Shown: positions 34,101-44,705, counted from the first letter of the stretch. The stretch: DNA of 64,000 bases from Maniola hyperantus (GCF_902806685.2 NC_048538.1:1612001-1676000); one strand, 5' to 3'. Numbers and translations: made by a program. The notes: generated by a model not told the origin, from the letters alone.

Positions 34101-34404
34101 GAGGGTGAAACCAGAACGCTAGCAAAAACGTAGCTTTATTGTTATACAACCTAAACACAATCCTATACCAATAACCATTTGTATCATTTTTCTCATTTCG
34201 CCGCATTGATTCCGAGTGGCCTACTTACGCAACATTCGTTGACCTCTAGCGTCATTTGCAATATATAGGATTGCTTTATATGGGATTGCTTTATATGGGA
34301 TTTTTCAATATTTTTTCGCGTATTTTTTGTGGTATCATATCAGTAATCATCAGTTAGGTACTGTCACTCGTCTTCGTTTTTGCCAGCGTTCTGGTTACAC
34401 CCTG
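34101..34404. mobile_element. TA-flanked TIR element (Tc1/mariner-like MITE), 304 bp
   Basis: The left AGGGTGAAACCAGAACGCTAG and the right end (reversed AGGGTGTAACCAGAACGCTGG) form 29-bp TIRs, both continuing to CAAAAACG. TA on each side (34099-34100, 34405-34406) is read against the uninterrupted unit sequence GTAATATATTGCG at about 33487-33694. The element inserted into the last unit of the tandem array. The minus-strand frame 33997-34206 is spurious. Confidence 0.8.
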
Positions 34405-34409
34405 TATAT

Positions 34410-34725
34410 TGCGTTGATGGTCTAGTCGTTAAAACACCAATTTTCTAATCGGGAGGTCGGGGGTTCGATCCGGGCACGCACCTCTAACTTTTCGGAGTTA
34501 TGTGCGTTTCAATTAAAATTCACTTGCTTTAACAGTAAAGGAAAACATCGTGAGGAAACCTGCATACCTGAGATTCTCCATAATGTTCTCTAAGGTGTGT
34601 TAAGTCTACCAATCCGCACATGGCCAGCGTGGTAGACTATGGCCAAAACCCTTTTTACTATGAGAGGCGACCTGTGGTCTGAAGTCAGCCGGTGATGGGT
34701 TGATCATGATGATGATGATGATGCT
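34410..34725 (+). mobile_element. tRNA-derived SINE, second family, near complete
   Basis: Head 'TTGATGGTCTAGTCGTTAAA' (box A region), 'GGGGGTTCGATCCGGG' (box B GGTTCGATCC), body 'AGGAAAACATCGTGAGGAAA', 'CAGCGTGGTAGACTATGGCC', tail 'GGGTTGATCATGATGATGATGATGATG'. Its head is the same as the one amplified in the array just upstream. Confidence 0.85.
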
Positions 34726-34769
34726 AGCCTACTGGTAAATACATCAACTACCTACTATACTAACTACTT

Positions 34770-34862
34770 GTGAGGTCGGGGGTTCAATCCCGTCCACGCA
34801 CCTCTAACTTTTCCGAGCTATGTGCGTTTTGAGCTGCCACAACCCACAAATTTTGCTAGCGT
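34770..34862 (+). mobile_element. Fragments of the second SINE family and of the CAGGGTG TIR element
   Basis: 'GAGGTCGGGGGTTCAATCCC' and 'CACCTCTAACTTTTCCGAGC' are SINE head pieces. 'GCTAGCGTTCTGGTTACACT' at about 34855 is a leftover TIR of the type bounding 34101-34404. Confidence 0.55.
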
Positions 34863-34994
34863 TCTGGTTACACTCAATCAAATTAATTTGCTGCTAATTA
34901 TTATGCTCGACAAATACTCAATTTCACCCAGTCAAATACCTGAACAAGAGTCATTAGAGCTAGTATTCTATAAATAGTACGCAAGCTGGGAAAT

Positions 34995-35410
34995 CAAAAA
35001 CAAGTGCGAGTCAGGCTCGCACAACGAGGGTTCCGTAGGACAGCTCTATTTTTTCGACATTTTGCACGATAATTCAAAAACTATGATGCATAAAAATAAA
35101 TAAAAATCTGTTTTAGAATGCACGGGTGAAGTCCTTTCATATGATACCCCAGTTGATATAGTTATCTTACTTTGAAAATTGTAAATCCTAATTATTAGTT
35201 CATGACCACAATTTAATTTTTTTTGTGATGTAAACACAAATTCACGGTTTTCAGATTTTCCCCCGAATGTCTGCTATAAGATCTACCTACATGCCAAATT
35301 TCATGATTCTAGGTCAACGGGAAGTACCCTGTAGGTTTCTTGACAGACAGACGGACAACAAAGTGAGGATAAGGGTTCCGTTTTCCTTTTGAGGTACGGA
35401 ACCCTAAAAA
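34995..35410 (+). repeat. GGTTCCGT-family repeat, near full length
   Basis: Head 'AAACAAGTGCGAGTCAGGCTC', 'GAGGGTTCCGTAGGACAG', 'TCTAGGTCAACGGGAAGTAC', end 'GAGGTACGGAACCCTAAAAA'. The minus-strand frame 35046-35237 is within it. Confidence 0.75.
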
Positions 35411-35639
35411 GTAGTCAGAACTCAAGAGCAGCTGTCTTTACGTAATAGAACGACATCGATTGACCTCACTTTTTGTGACGCCGAGCCACATTGTCGTATC
35501 TGATGAATAATTCAGATGAATTTTGAGCTAGACCCATTTGTTAGTCCGGCGACGAATTCAAGTTGCTACTTAAGATGTTATCTGATTCTGGAGTCACGAA
35601 CTGATATATTACAAAATGTGTAAGATATACAAAGAACTG

Positions 35640-35775
35640 TGTTTTTATATGAATTGCGAGGTGGCACGTTAAGTGATTAACACCGCCCATGAATATTTGC
35701 AGCACCAGAGAAACTGCCAATGCGTTGCCGGCGCTTTTGGTATTCGTTGACTCCTTGAAAAATCCCATATCAAGT
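35640..35775 (-). repeat. 'AAGGCCGGCAACGCAT' repeat, decayed, minus strand
   Basis: 'GTGATTAACACCGCCCATGA', 'TTGCAGCACCAGAGAAACTG' and 'GCGTTGCCGGCGCTTTTGG' match the reversed copies at 35855 and 40258. Confidence 0.55.
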
Positions 35776-35854
35776 TTCAAACTTATATATAAGTATGCCT
35801 GCTTTTCAAAAGATTTCAACCTAAAAACTTTTACAACTTTTTTTTAAATAAAAG

Positions 35855-35985
35855 GACCACCAAATTCCTGAAAGGCCAGCCAATGCATCGATGGTTCCTC
35901 TGGTGCTGCAAATGTTCATGGGTGGCGGTAATCACTTAACATCAGGTGACCGGCCTGCTCGTTTGCTCGCTATTTTTATTATAAT
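35855..35985 (+). repeat. 'AAGGCCGGCAACGCAT' repeat
   Basis: 'TCCTGAAAGGCCAGCCAATG', 'GGTGGCGGTAATCACTTAAC', 'ATCAGGTGACCGGCCTGCTC', then A/T-rich end. It lies ~80 bp from the oppositely oriented copy at 35640. Confidence 0.65.
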
Positions 35986-36732
35986 AAAAAAAACAAATAC
36001 ATAAGTGCAATGGTAGCGCGTTGATGTCTTTTGTATGTCGAACAATACGGTATTTTACACCATGCAAGAACAAATCTAAAAATGTATAATAGTATTAGAA
36101 ATAAGAAATAGAGAAATGTTAATTCAAGTTTATAAAATTGTATAATTGATTTTATATTTTTGTTATTTATTATCATTTTAAAGATTTAATTTCTTCACAG
36201 CTCATGAGCCTATAAAGAAAAAATAGAAGTTGTATAAATCCCACTTCATGTCATTTATGTTTAAACGCCCCGATCTAGGTTTTGGATATACATATTATTT
36301 TATTAATAGTTCCCACTCCCCCGTATATACGGATCCGCTGCGTATCCCCACTTATACAGTAGGCAGCACAATAATTCAGTATTTTCAGAAATTCCATCTG
36401 CCTAAATCCGGGGCGGTTCTATAGTAGTCTGCGATAAGTACCAAGTACCAAACCATCTCAAGTTATAAATCAAAGCCCAAAGGTACTTACCAGGAGTTAT
36501 GATCTTCAAAAATGACCACATTGATGATCATAAACCACATTATATTAAGTTATGCCCCAAAGTATATTTCATCCACATTTGTATAAAGTGAGGTATTAAT
36601 ATGGGCAATAAATCACATTCCCAAACAAAGCGCTTCGAATGTGTTGGAGGGAATCTATCACATTGTCACATAATGTTTCATGCCTGTATGAGAAGGGTGA
36701 CCATGGGTAATGCACTCTTCTGTCCACATTAT

Positions 36733-36935
36733 CTAAAAGGAAAAGGTGACTGACTTACTGACTGAACTATCTATCTACTGGACAGATTGTGCTGAAATTT
36801 GGCATGCAGATAGCTATTATGATGTAGGAACTCTTTAATTTTCCGTGATAAAAATTAGCCTATGTCACTCTCCAGATCTTTAATCAGATCTATACCCATG
36901 CAAGAAATCTCGTCAATCCGTTGCTCTGTTGCAAA
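36733..36935 (+). mobile_element. Chimeric Helitron-like element
   Basis: The head 'AAAAGGAAAAGGTGACTGAC' to 'GGCATGCAGATAGCTATTATGATGTAGG' is that of the 59819-type element. At about 36828 it switches to 'AACTCTTTAATTTTCCGTGATAAAAATTAGCC' and 'ATACCCATGCAAGAAATC', which belong to the 39895-type repeat. Confidence 0.6.
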
Positions 36936-37029
36936 CTCACAACTCAAATTATTTATTCAGAATTGGTAAAATTTTACGCTTCCTGATTGTCAAAAATTTT
37001 TATTTGTAAGATGATAATATGATACAGTG

Positions 37030-37495
37030 GTGATAATTAATACGTGCTTAAAACTAAAGCTACGAGGGTTCCAAACGCGCCCAGGTCTGAGAAGAGCCCA
37101 CAACAAACTCAGCCGGGTATTCTTTTTATAATCACCACTTTACAAAATACACTTAGTACTAACACAAAGCTATTAAGCAACTCATTCCCAAGCTTTCTTA
37201 TCATTCAAATAATCCTTTACATTGTAATAGGATTATTTTTTAATAAGTTTACGTTTTATGAAAACTTTGAACTTGTTGAGAGACATCTCCAATATGTCTT
37301 CTGGAAGCTTATTATAAAAACGTATAGAATTACGAACAAATGAATTGCTAACTTTACTTAGCCTGGAGGTGGGCATTACAAGTTTATTTTTATTTCTAGT
37401 ATTTACATTATGACAGTCACTTTTTTTTAATTTGTGTATATTTTTATGGACGTACAATAAATTATCAAAAATATATTGATTATGCATTGACATAA
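37030..37495 (-). mobile_element. Non-LTR retrotransposon 3' fragment with ORF2 C-terminus
   Basis: On the minus strand an 86-codon frame (37493-37233) reads 'HNVNTRNKNKLVMPTSRLSK', 'NSFVRNSIRFYNKLPED' and 'LNKFKVFIKRKLIKK'. This is the typical end of jockey/CR1-group reverse transcriptase proteins (NTRxK ... IRxYNxLPxxI ... FKxxLKxxL). Downstream is the 3' region shared with 20372-20465. The RT core is missing. The plus frame 37044-37343 is a shadow. Confidence 0.75.
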
Positions 37496-37903
37496 TTTTA
37501 AATTTGATTTAAATTTGCGACGTGGTTGAAGAGAGAACCAACAAACCAATAAACAAACACACTTTCATAATTATAATTATTAGGGGTAGTGATTTATTAT
37601 TTAAAATTGATGAAATTCGTGGTCACCCTAATAATAGTTATCTACAGTAATCATAATCTATCACACGTAGTTGGACGTTATTGGTGCAATGCTCCGCTGT
37701 ACTTCGAAATTTGAGGTCTATCAAATGGTCTCTTTATACTTATGACGTAGGTACATACTTTCACAAAATGATTAGGGTTAGTCTGAAATAATTCTACCTA
37801 TTTTTTATTTTGTACGTTTGTTATGTACGTTTCTATTCCACGCACAAATAAAGTAAGTAATAAGTATGAAAATTAATAGTTTAATTTATTAGGAAATTCT
37901 TTA

Positions 37904-38076
37904 TCTAAATATATAAAACGAAAAGGTGACTGACTGACTGATCTTTCAACGCACAGCTCAAACTACTGGACGGATCGGGCTGAAATTTGGCATGCAGATA
38001 GCTACCCCTAAGGGGGTGTAATAGGGGTTTGAAATTTATGTAGTCCACGCGGATGAAGTCGCGAGCATAAGCTAGT
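37904..38076 (+). mobile_element. Helitron-like element, internally deleted
   Basis: Head CTAAATATATAAAACGAAAAG, TGACTGACTGACTGATC, 'CAACGCACAGCTCAAACTAC' and end 'CACGCGGATGAAGTCGCGAG' plus CATAAGCTAGT. The middle part 'GACGTAGGCATCCGCTAAG' is missing compared with 59819. Confidence 0.75.
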
Positions 38077-38439
38077 AAATTATAAAACTTTGCCCTTGTA
38101 CACTTTTTCTTTGTTTCGTTGTTGTTGTTGTTTTTCGTTGTTCGGTTCTTAGGAACCGAAAATTTTGTGTCTATCACCTCAAACTCTAATATAAGCGGAC
38201 TATGAAGTCTATATAATATTATTTATGCCTCAAATAGTTAGTTTCAAAAAAAATATTATTGTATAGCTTTGTCATGTAAAGAAATCTATCTGAAAATCAG
38301 CAAAAATTGATAGTTAACCACTCACCCGTGATTTGACGGATCCGTCAAAATACGAATCGAATGAGTACGTATTTGTGTGACTTCGAATAATCACGGAATG
38401 GAACCGAATATGGATGAGCGCACAAACATCCAGATAACT

Positions 38440-38891
38440 AGAGTCTGCCTAACGAAAGGCGAGACTGGAAAAGCGAAAAAAAAAAAATTAAAAATATCAG
38501 TATTGCAACTTTGAAATTAGCATGTCAGACCTGGAATAACCTAATTTGATAGAACAGAAATAAAAATAAGCCATTCTAAAGGATCAAATTAGGTAATTCC
38601 AGGTCTGTCATACTAATTTATGACATTTTATTACCAAATACGACAAGGTGCTTGAGTAACTTAATAATTTTTATGCCATTTTTAACTAGTATTATCTAGA
38701 TTATAATATGCCATATTTTGTACAATCATTTTATTATTGTATTGTTCTATGCCGATCTGACTTTCGTAAGCGCTTGTAATGAGTCTAAATCGAAATAAAT
38801 ACAAAATACAAATACAAATTTTTGGGCTGCAATACAGTTATTTTTTAATATGCCGCGCTTTTCCAGTCTCATCTTTCGTTAGCGAGACTCT
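38440..38891. mobile_element. TIR element, 452 bp, with nested palindrome
   Basis: The left AGAGTCTGCCTAACGAAAGG and the right end (reversed AGAGTCTCGCTAACGAAAGA), both continuing to GACTGGAAAAGCG, form 36-bp TIRs. ACT flanks both sides (38437-38439 and 38892-38894), a possible 3-bp target duplication. It contains a separate inverted repeat at 38512-38619. Non-coding. Confidence 0.75.
38512..38619. repeat. Nested inverted repeat, arms ~37 bp
   Basis: Left arm 'GAAATTAGCATGTCAGACCT' plus GGAATAACCTAATTTGAT (to 38550). Right arm from 38583, reversed 'AAATTAGTATGACAGACCT' plus GGAATTACCTAATTTGAT. Spacer 32 nt. It could be a second MITE inserted in the outer element. Confidence 0.75.
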
Positions 38892-39894
38892 ACTTAGTTA
38901 AAACTTTAAACGATCACTTTTATAGAATGGTCCATATTATAACACACTTTGGTCACAAAGAAGTGAAATGTGTGACCTATGGCCGCGGTGACTCAGCTGC
39001 GATAAATGCCTGTGTGTCCGGCGCAACGTCGCACTAAGCTGACACGGGTATGCATGCACAGTGCATTGTTTAATGATCTATTTGTTACCATTACAAAGAA
39101 TAGGGCCTTCGAAATTAGACCCTATAGAACCATTCGCTGATGGATAAAAGTTAGAAAGACCTCCTAACTGATGCCACTGGTAAGTATGGTAAGTAAGTAG
39201 ATGATGCCCTTGACTTCGTCGTCAATGCTTTAAATTTTGGCCCGGTAAAAGGTAACAGACAGACAAAATTTAAATAAAAATTAGTGGAGTTTTTTCCTTT
39301 TATCAGCCCTTACCTATTATAAGGTCAAGTGTGACCGCAATCAATTCCATCTCGTCGTTATGTGTATGTAGGCGTGTTGATGTCAAAAGAGTTCTTACTG
39401 TCATGGATTCTATTAAAAAGTATGTAAGTAAGATGTAGTGTTTAGCTCAGGCTAGCTAGTTTAGAGTGAGGTGAGGGGTCGCTGTGAGGGGTGATGGGAG
39501 GCGACCATAGGTAGGGTTACTACTTATTAATTACTACCTTCTGATGTCGGCTAAAGATCAATAATACTTATCGGCCATCCTCTTGTTCTCCGACATGTAT
39601 AATATGTGTGTCGTTGCATCGTCAATACTATCGCGTAAAAACATGTGTATCTAAGCATAAACAACACCATAACACCAATGTTATTTATAATCATAAGTTA
39701 CCATAGAAATAAAACAATCGTGAGAGCCATAAGCTTTTCAATCCAAATAGGACGCAGGCCATAACAGATATGATTCAAATCAAACAAAGATAATATCTCG
39801 CGGGTAATGTATTCGGACATTAATGAATTCTTAGAGATATTGTAAGGGAGCGTTAGGGCGGTCACAAACGGTAGACTGGGTTTACTCTTATTAG
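38892..39894. other. Intron-like sequence, no gene seen
   Basis: No open frame of note, no recognised repeat. A short run 'GGTGAGGGGTCGCTGTGAGG' at about 39470 is G-rich only. Confidence 0.4.
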
Positions 39895-40115
39895 GTAGGG
39901 CTGATGCCCGCGACTTCGCCCGCGTGGAGCTAGGTTTTTAAAAATCCCGTGGGAACTCTTTGATTTTCCGGGATAAAAAGTAGCCCATGTCACTCTCCAG
40001 GTCTTTATCTATACCCATGCAAAAAATCACGTCAATCCGTTGCACCGTTGCGACATTACGACGTGATTGAAGGAAAAACCAACAAACAAACACACTTTCG
40101 CATTTATAATAAGGG
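39895..40115 (+). mobile_element. 'CGCGACTTCGTCCGCG' repeat, good copy
   Basis: 'GATGCCCGCGACTTCGCCCG', 'TAAAAATCCCGTGGGAACTC', 'TTTCCGGGATAAAAAGTAGC', 'CTCTCCAGGTCTTTATCTAT', 'CCAACAAACAAACACACTTTCGCATTTATAAT'. It serves as reference for fragments elsewhere. The GC-rich start pairs with the 3' hairpin of the Helitron-like elements, so it may be a reverse-oriented relative. Confidence 0.7.
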
Positions 40116-40257
40116 TACTGATATCTAAAGGCAAAAATTATTCCAGGATTATTAAGGAACTGAATATTTAAGGGCAAAACTAATTATTATTTCTGTATAA
40201 AAAGTTAAGCATTTCTTTCTTTTTGGTAGAAAAAAACGTAGAACCTCTAAACTAACA

Positions 40258-40400
40258 TGGGGTTATTCAAGGGGCGGACCAACAAATTCCTAAAAGGCCG
40301 GCAACGCATCGGCGGCTCCTCTGGTGCTGCAAATGTCCATGGGCGGCGGTAATCACTTAACATCAGGTGACCCGCCTGCTCATTTGCTCGCTATATCTAT
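40258..40400 (+). repeat. 'AAGGCCGGCAACGCAT' repeat, best copy
   Basis: 'CCTAAAAGGCCGGCAACGCA', 'GGCGGCTCCTCTGGTGCTGC', 'GGGCGGCGGTAATCACTTAA', 'CAGGTGACCCGCCTGCTC', then an A-rich end. The A-rich end suggests retrotransposition on the plus strand. Confidence 0.7.
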
Positions 40401-41437
40401 TTTTTAAAAAAAACTAAAGTACTACAAAAAGGTATAATTACATGATGGTTTTTGTTGTCACCTTTTATTTATAATATTACAAAAAAGTGAAAACAGCTAA
40501 TTGAAACATTGTTATAATATGTAAAACACTGTTTGTGTACACCGTAATACCGTAAGTTTGAGGATACAATACTACTTAAATAGAGTTAAATATCAAATTG
40601 TAAGGGGAAGGTTCGTACCGACTGCCGTAGATTTTGAGAACTCAACTTTTAAGCAAATTAAAATCTGGTTATTTAGTTGCCTCATACATAACTGACATTT
40701 TCTCAAGACATGAAAAAAACGCTTGAAAATCGGAATTCTACTTGAATACCTAGCTGTTTTTTGTTCTTCTTGTATTAAAGAATATTCATTTATTGATTAA
40801 AACCTATTATTAGCTCTAAGTTAATTAATTTTAAGATTAATTAGTTTAATTATTAAGCTGTTGGTTTTCCAACTAAATTAAAAATGTATAAGTAAACTAA
40901 AAACCATTTTATATTTTTAACGATCCTAAATATTTTACAGTTTGCACCCAGCCTTATTTCCCAAAATAATATGGGAAGATAGAGTTCACCGACCTGGATC
41001 TGAAAAGGACCCAATTTGACTATATTCATAAGGCATAATAATATTAAGTTGAACGCTTTATTCGGCCCATTTTGATGTAAAGTAGTTGTAAACAATTGAG
41101 TTGAGGGGACGTGAGGGAACGTCTTAGCAGTGACCGTTTGACATCGCCTATTCAAATTAAAGATATCTTGGAATATAATGCTTTTGTTGAAATAGAAATG
41201 GGATACGGATTTTATTATTCATAGGATTAGCTGCTTAACTAGTTTTTGATGTGGTTTTTTGTTTGGATATTGAGGAATTTAATCTTGATGGTGGTGGCTA
41301 TCTATTGTTTACTTCTTCTACATGGGAAGGCAAGCTTAGATTGGATACCTATCACTACAGCACAGAATAAACAAAACTGTCGTGAGTGATATCCATTATA
41401 AATATTAAAAAATATCAGGGGCTGATCTATATATAAA
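40401..41437. other. Intron-like AT-rich sequence, no gene seen
   Basis: A 100-codon minus-strand frame (40853-41155) is AT-rich, has no domain and no supporting splice sites, so it is not called. Nothing else recognised. Confidence 0.45.
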
Positions 41438-41719
41438 AAAACCGGCCAAAAACTATGATGCATAAAAATAAATAAAAATCTGTTTTAGAATGTACAGGTG
41501 AAGACCTTTCATATGATACCCCACTTGATATAGTCACTCACTTCGAAAGTTGAAAATACTAATTATTAGTTCATGACCACAATTTAATTTTTTTTTGTGT
41601 GATCTAACCCTAAATTCACGGTTTTCAGATTTTCCCCAAATTTCAGCTATGAGATCTACCTACCTGCCAAATTTCATGATTCTAGGTCAACGGGAAGTAC
41701 CATGTAGGTTTCTTGACAG

Positions 41720-41753
<34 letters not shown>

Positions 41754-41815
41754 AACAAAGTGATCCTATAAGGGTTCCGTTTTTCCTTTTGAGGTACGGA
41801 ACCCCTTAAAAATAC
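41438..41815 (+). repeat. GGTTCCGT-family repeat with 5' internal deletion
   Basis: 'AAAAAACCGGCCAAAAACTA' shows the head joined directly to internal sequence, with about 75 bp lost. The remainder is typical: a long GACAGACAGACA run at 41716-41755 and end 'GAGGTACGGAACCCCTTAAAAA'. Confidence 0.75.
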
Positions 41816-42415
41816 CTAAGGACTTTTTGGGCTCCAGCCCATCGCCATTTGGATATTTATTTATTTATTTTTTAAAGGGCAAAATACAGAGAAAAAATGA
41901 ATAAAAATATAAAAATAAAATAAAAAACATTTGTCGGAGTATGCCCGACTAGTTTCAAACCAGTCCAGTTATGGCCAGTCAGTGTCACTTAGGAATTGGA
42001 ATGATCAAGGGATTCCAACGATACCCCATACAGGATTACATCCAAATCTGTTTAGGCATTTAAAGTCATGGTGGAATAAAGAAACGCACATACATGATCG
42101 CTGAAAACATTATAGGTACACCGTTTTTGGGCAGTTGGGTAAGAATAATTACTACTATTGTTTTCCAATAATAATTATTAGTGTTAATTATTTTTGGATT
42201 TAAAAAATTTCAAAAAAATGCATTATCGCAATCTATTAAGTCAACAACAAAATATCACATACCTCCGTCTATAATAATAGTAACCCGATCGTATAAACGT
42301 CGAACAATACGAAACCCAAAAACTTTATCCTATGCACCTCTTTCCCTTTTGAGACGTGACGATATTGTTTGGAACAGCCGGATTCGAACCCGATACCTTT
42401 ATATTTTAACGAAGC

Positions 42416-42832
42416 GTAAAAAACCGGCCAAGTGCAAGTCAGGCTCGCGCAACGAGGGTTCCGTACCACAGTCAAAAACGACAATTCAAAAACCATGATG
42501 CATAAAATAAAAATCTGTTTTAGAATGCACAGGTGGAGACCTTTCATATGGTACCCCACTAGATATAGTTATCTTACTTCGAAAATTGAAAACACTAATT
42601 ATTAGTTCATGACCACAATTTAATTTTTTTTTTTTGTGTGATGTAACCATAAATACACGGTTTTTTTTAGATTTTTCCCCAAATGTCTGCTATAAGACCT
42701 ACCTACCTGCTAAATTTCATGATTCTAGGTCAACGGGAAGTACCCTTGTAGGTTACTTGACAGACAGACAGACAACCAAGTGATCCTTTAAGGGTTCCGT
42801 TTTACCTTTTGAGGTACAGAACCCTAAAAATA
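42416..42832 (+). repeat. GGTTCCGT-family repeat, near full length
   Basis: Head AAAAAACCGGCCAAGTGCAAG, 'GAGGGTTCCGTACCACAG', 'TCTAGGTCAACGGGAAGTAC', end 'GAGGTACAGAACCCTAAAAA'. The minus-strand frame 42269-42559 and plus frame 42181-42498 overlap it and are spurious. Confidence 0.75.
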
Positions 42833-43009
42833 ATGAAAATACATATTTAGGTACTTGCCTACCTCCATAGTATAGGACTTCACTGGCACAAGTAGAGCCC
42901 CAACCAAAAATAACTAATAGGTACTAGATGAAACCCGCGTTTTCCCGTAGAATCTCTTTGATTTTCCGGGTAATACCTACCTAGTCTATGGCTATCTACA
43001 GTTTGAAAG

Positions 43010-43130
43010 CTGTTTTTTATTATTCAGATACAAGTTAACCCTTGACTGCAATCTAACTTGGTGGTAAGTGACGATGTAGTCTAAGATGTACAACACAAGA
43101 ATACCTTGGAAGTTGGACAACACAATTTCA
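43010..43130 (-). mobile_element. 3' fragment of first-family SINE, minus strand
   Basis: 'CAGATACAAGTTAACCCTTG', 'CTGCAATCTAACTTGGTGGT' and 'AAGTGACGATGTAGTCTAAG' are the reverse of the 3' end of the SINE at 47131-47482. Confidence 0.6.
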
Positions 43131-43141
43131 TTATTATACTT

Positions 43142-43335
43142 GACTAGCTGACCTGCCCCGGCTTCGCTCGGGTGGAGTTTAGAAAATTGAGGCGGAGGTT
43201 GAATTAAATTTTTCTCTCCGTAAGAACCATCCTCGTACTTCAAGGAATATAGAAAAGAATTAGCGAAATCGGTTCAGCTGTTCTCGAGATTTGCGATGAG
43301 CAACACATTTACTGATTCATTTTTATATTATAGAT
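43142..43335 (-). repeat. 'GCCCCGGCTTCGCTCGGG' interspersed repeat
   Basis: 'GACTAGCTGACCTGCCCCGG', 'CTTCGCTCGGGTGGAG', 'GAAATCGGTTCAGCTGTTCT' and end 'TCATTTTTATATTATAGATA'. The GC hairpin beside CTAG resembles the 3' end of the element at 1666-2141 read in reverse. Confidence 0.6.
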
Positions 43336-43349
43336 AAATAAATAATAAT

Positions 43350-44110
43350 AATGAAACTTAGGAATAAGACAGTTAGGTAAGTTATACATAGACTAGGAGC
43401 AAGCTATAACCCTGCCAGCCGTGGTCAAAGCCATGGCGGGCAGCGATGGGTCTTGGAAAGCGGTTGAGTCCTTTTCGAGGAGATAATGTCGCAGAAGGAG
43501 TCGGCGGAGCGCATGAGAGAAGATGATTTCGACTCTCATGCCATCCGTCGTAGGAGGGTCGGGCGTAGGCGAGCCGCCCACGACCGCCGCCTACCCCCTT
43601 GAGAAGGACTCTCGGGCAATGGACGCGGGGAGTCTATCGTCCGGAAAGAAACCAGTCCTCGAGTCGGGAGGCGCACCTTCGTGTTCCTGGTGCGCCTCAG
43701 ACGGGTTGTAGGGATTTTAATGGTCCCCTGAGGTGGGTCCTTAGCAGGCGCCGCTGGCTGGGTTGCGCGAACGTGTTTGGCCCCGTAGCCCAGCCACCAG
43801 GCGATGCGTGGAACATCGTGGGGTTTTAGTCGGTAAGAGTCCGACATAACCTCCGTACCTCCCCGGGTGCGGTGGCATCCATGAGGATTTCCACACGGAA
43901 AAAAAAAAAAAAAAAAAGGAGCAAGCTGTAAAAGTGCCTAGCTATTAAGTAGCTATTTCTTAGAAAACGCTTCAGACTTTACAGCATAAAGCCAAAAGCC
44001 GCGGCTAACAATTTAGTTTCTGTAGCGCTGGTTCTCACGACATGCGGCTTGCACGCGTATTACTTGCACTCAACAAAACAGCACACCATACATACGAGCT
44101 TTGAGGACTT
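43350..44110 (+). repeat. Unclassified repeat, copy A, split by the R1-like insertion
   Basis: 'TGAAACTTAGGAATAAGACA' at 43350 and, after the insertion, 'TATTTCTTAGAAAACGCTTC', 'AAGCCGCGGCTAACAATTTA', 'GCGGCTTGCACGCGTATTAC' match 44511-44705 in order. Confidence 0.75.
43406..43916 (+). mobile_element. R1-like non-LTR retrotransposon, 5'-truncated, poly-A, 11-bp TSD
   Basis: On the plus strand the first part reads 'LPAVVKAMAGSDGSWKAV' then, after a frame change, 'EEIMSQKESAERMRE'. That combination matches the C-terminal tail of R1-clade ORF2 proteins (VVR..W.A..SFCE.VM..KE..ER.RE). A GC-rich 3' untranslated part is followed by a run of about 18 A at 43899-43916. AGGAGCAAGCT flanks both sides (43395-43405, 43917-43927). 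Frames 43536-43847(-), 43523-43711(+), 43599-43829(+) and 43393-43581(-) lie inside it. Confidence 0.8.
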
Positions 44111-44214
44111 TTCCACGAAACTCAAAGAATTGGGATGATGACTACTAGTCAAATCAGCGACTTTTTATCAAACGTCAAGACGCTTGCTTAGTAAGGGAAC
44201 TTGTATGAACTATA

Positions 44215-44370
44215 GATGTGACGTCATAAATGTTTGATGTCCTTTTTTAGTTAAATCGATAATTTAAAATGGTTAGCAAACTTAAAACTAACAGCGGACG
44301 TGGATTTTACGAATTTCAGAAGACCCTCTATTTAATAATTCCTAAGAAATAATAATTTATTTTCGACATA
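44215..44370. repeat. Unclassified repeat, matches 23930-24065
   Basis: 'AATTTAAAATGGTTAGC', 'AAACTAACAGCGGACGTGGA' and 'ACCCTCTATTTAATAATTCC' shared with the earlier copy. Confidence 0.55.
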
Positions 44371-44415
44371 ATATTATTATTCACCATACAACACAATTTC
44401 ATTCAGTATAATAAT

Positions 44416-44420
<5 letters not shown>

Positions 44421-44453
<33 letters not shown>

Positions 44454-44476
44454 CTGTCTTTTTTTTTTTTTTTTTA
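44421..44476. repeat. Poly-T tract
   Basis: Two T runs of about 33 and 18, separated by CTGTC. It may be the reversed poly-A tail of an unrecognised retroelement. Length is prone to sequencing error. Confidence 0.7.
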
Positions 44477-44507
44477 ATACAATAAAACTTAAAGCTAGCC
44501 TTATCTA

Positions 44508-44705
44508 ATTATGAAACTTAGGAATAAGACAGTTAGATAAGGAAGATAATGCAAAAGTAACTATTTCTTAGAACACGCTTCAGACTTTACAGCATAAAGC
44601 CAAAAGCCGCGGCTAACAATTTAGTTCCTGTAGCGCTGGTTCTCACGACCTGCGGCTTGCACGCGTATTACTTGCATTCAACAAAACAGCACACGAGCTT
44701 TGTGG
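44508..44705 (+). repeat. Unclassified repeat, copy B (no R1-like insertion)
   Basis: Aligns with 43350-43395 plus 43928-44110 without the intervening LINE, so it approximates the empty site. Confidence 0.75.

Noticed and set aside
40853..41155. 100-codon minus-strand frame
   Set aside because: AT-rich, no domain, no in-phase splice partner.
43536..43847. 103-codon minus-strand frame
   Set aside because: It is the antisense of the R1-like LINE fragment, whose plus strand carries the recognisable protein remnant.
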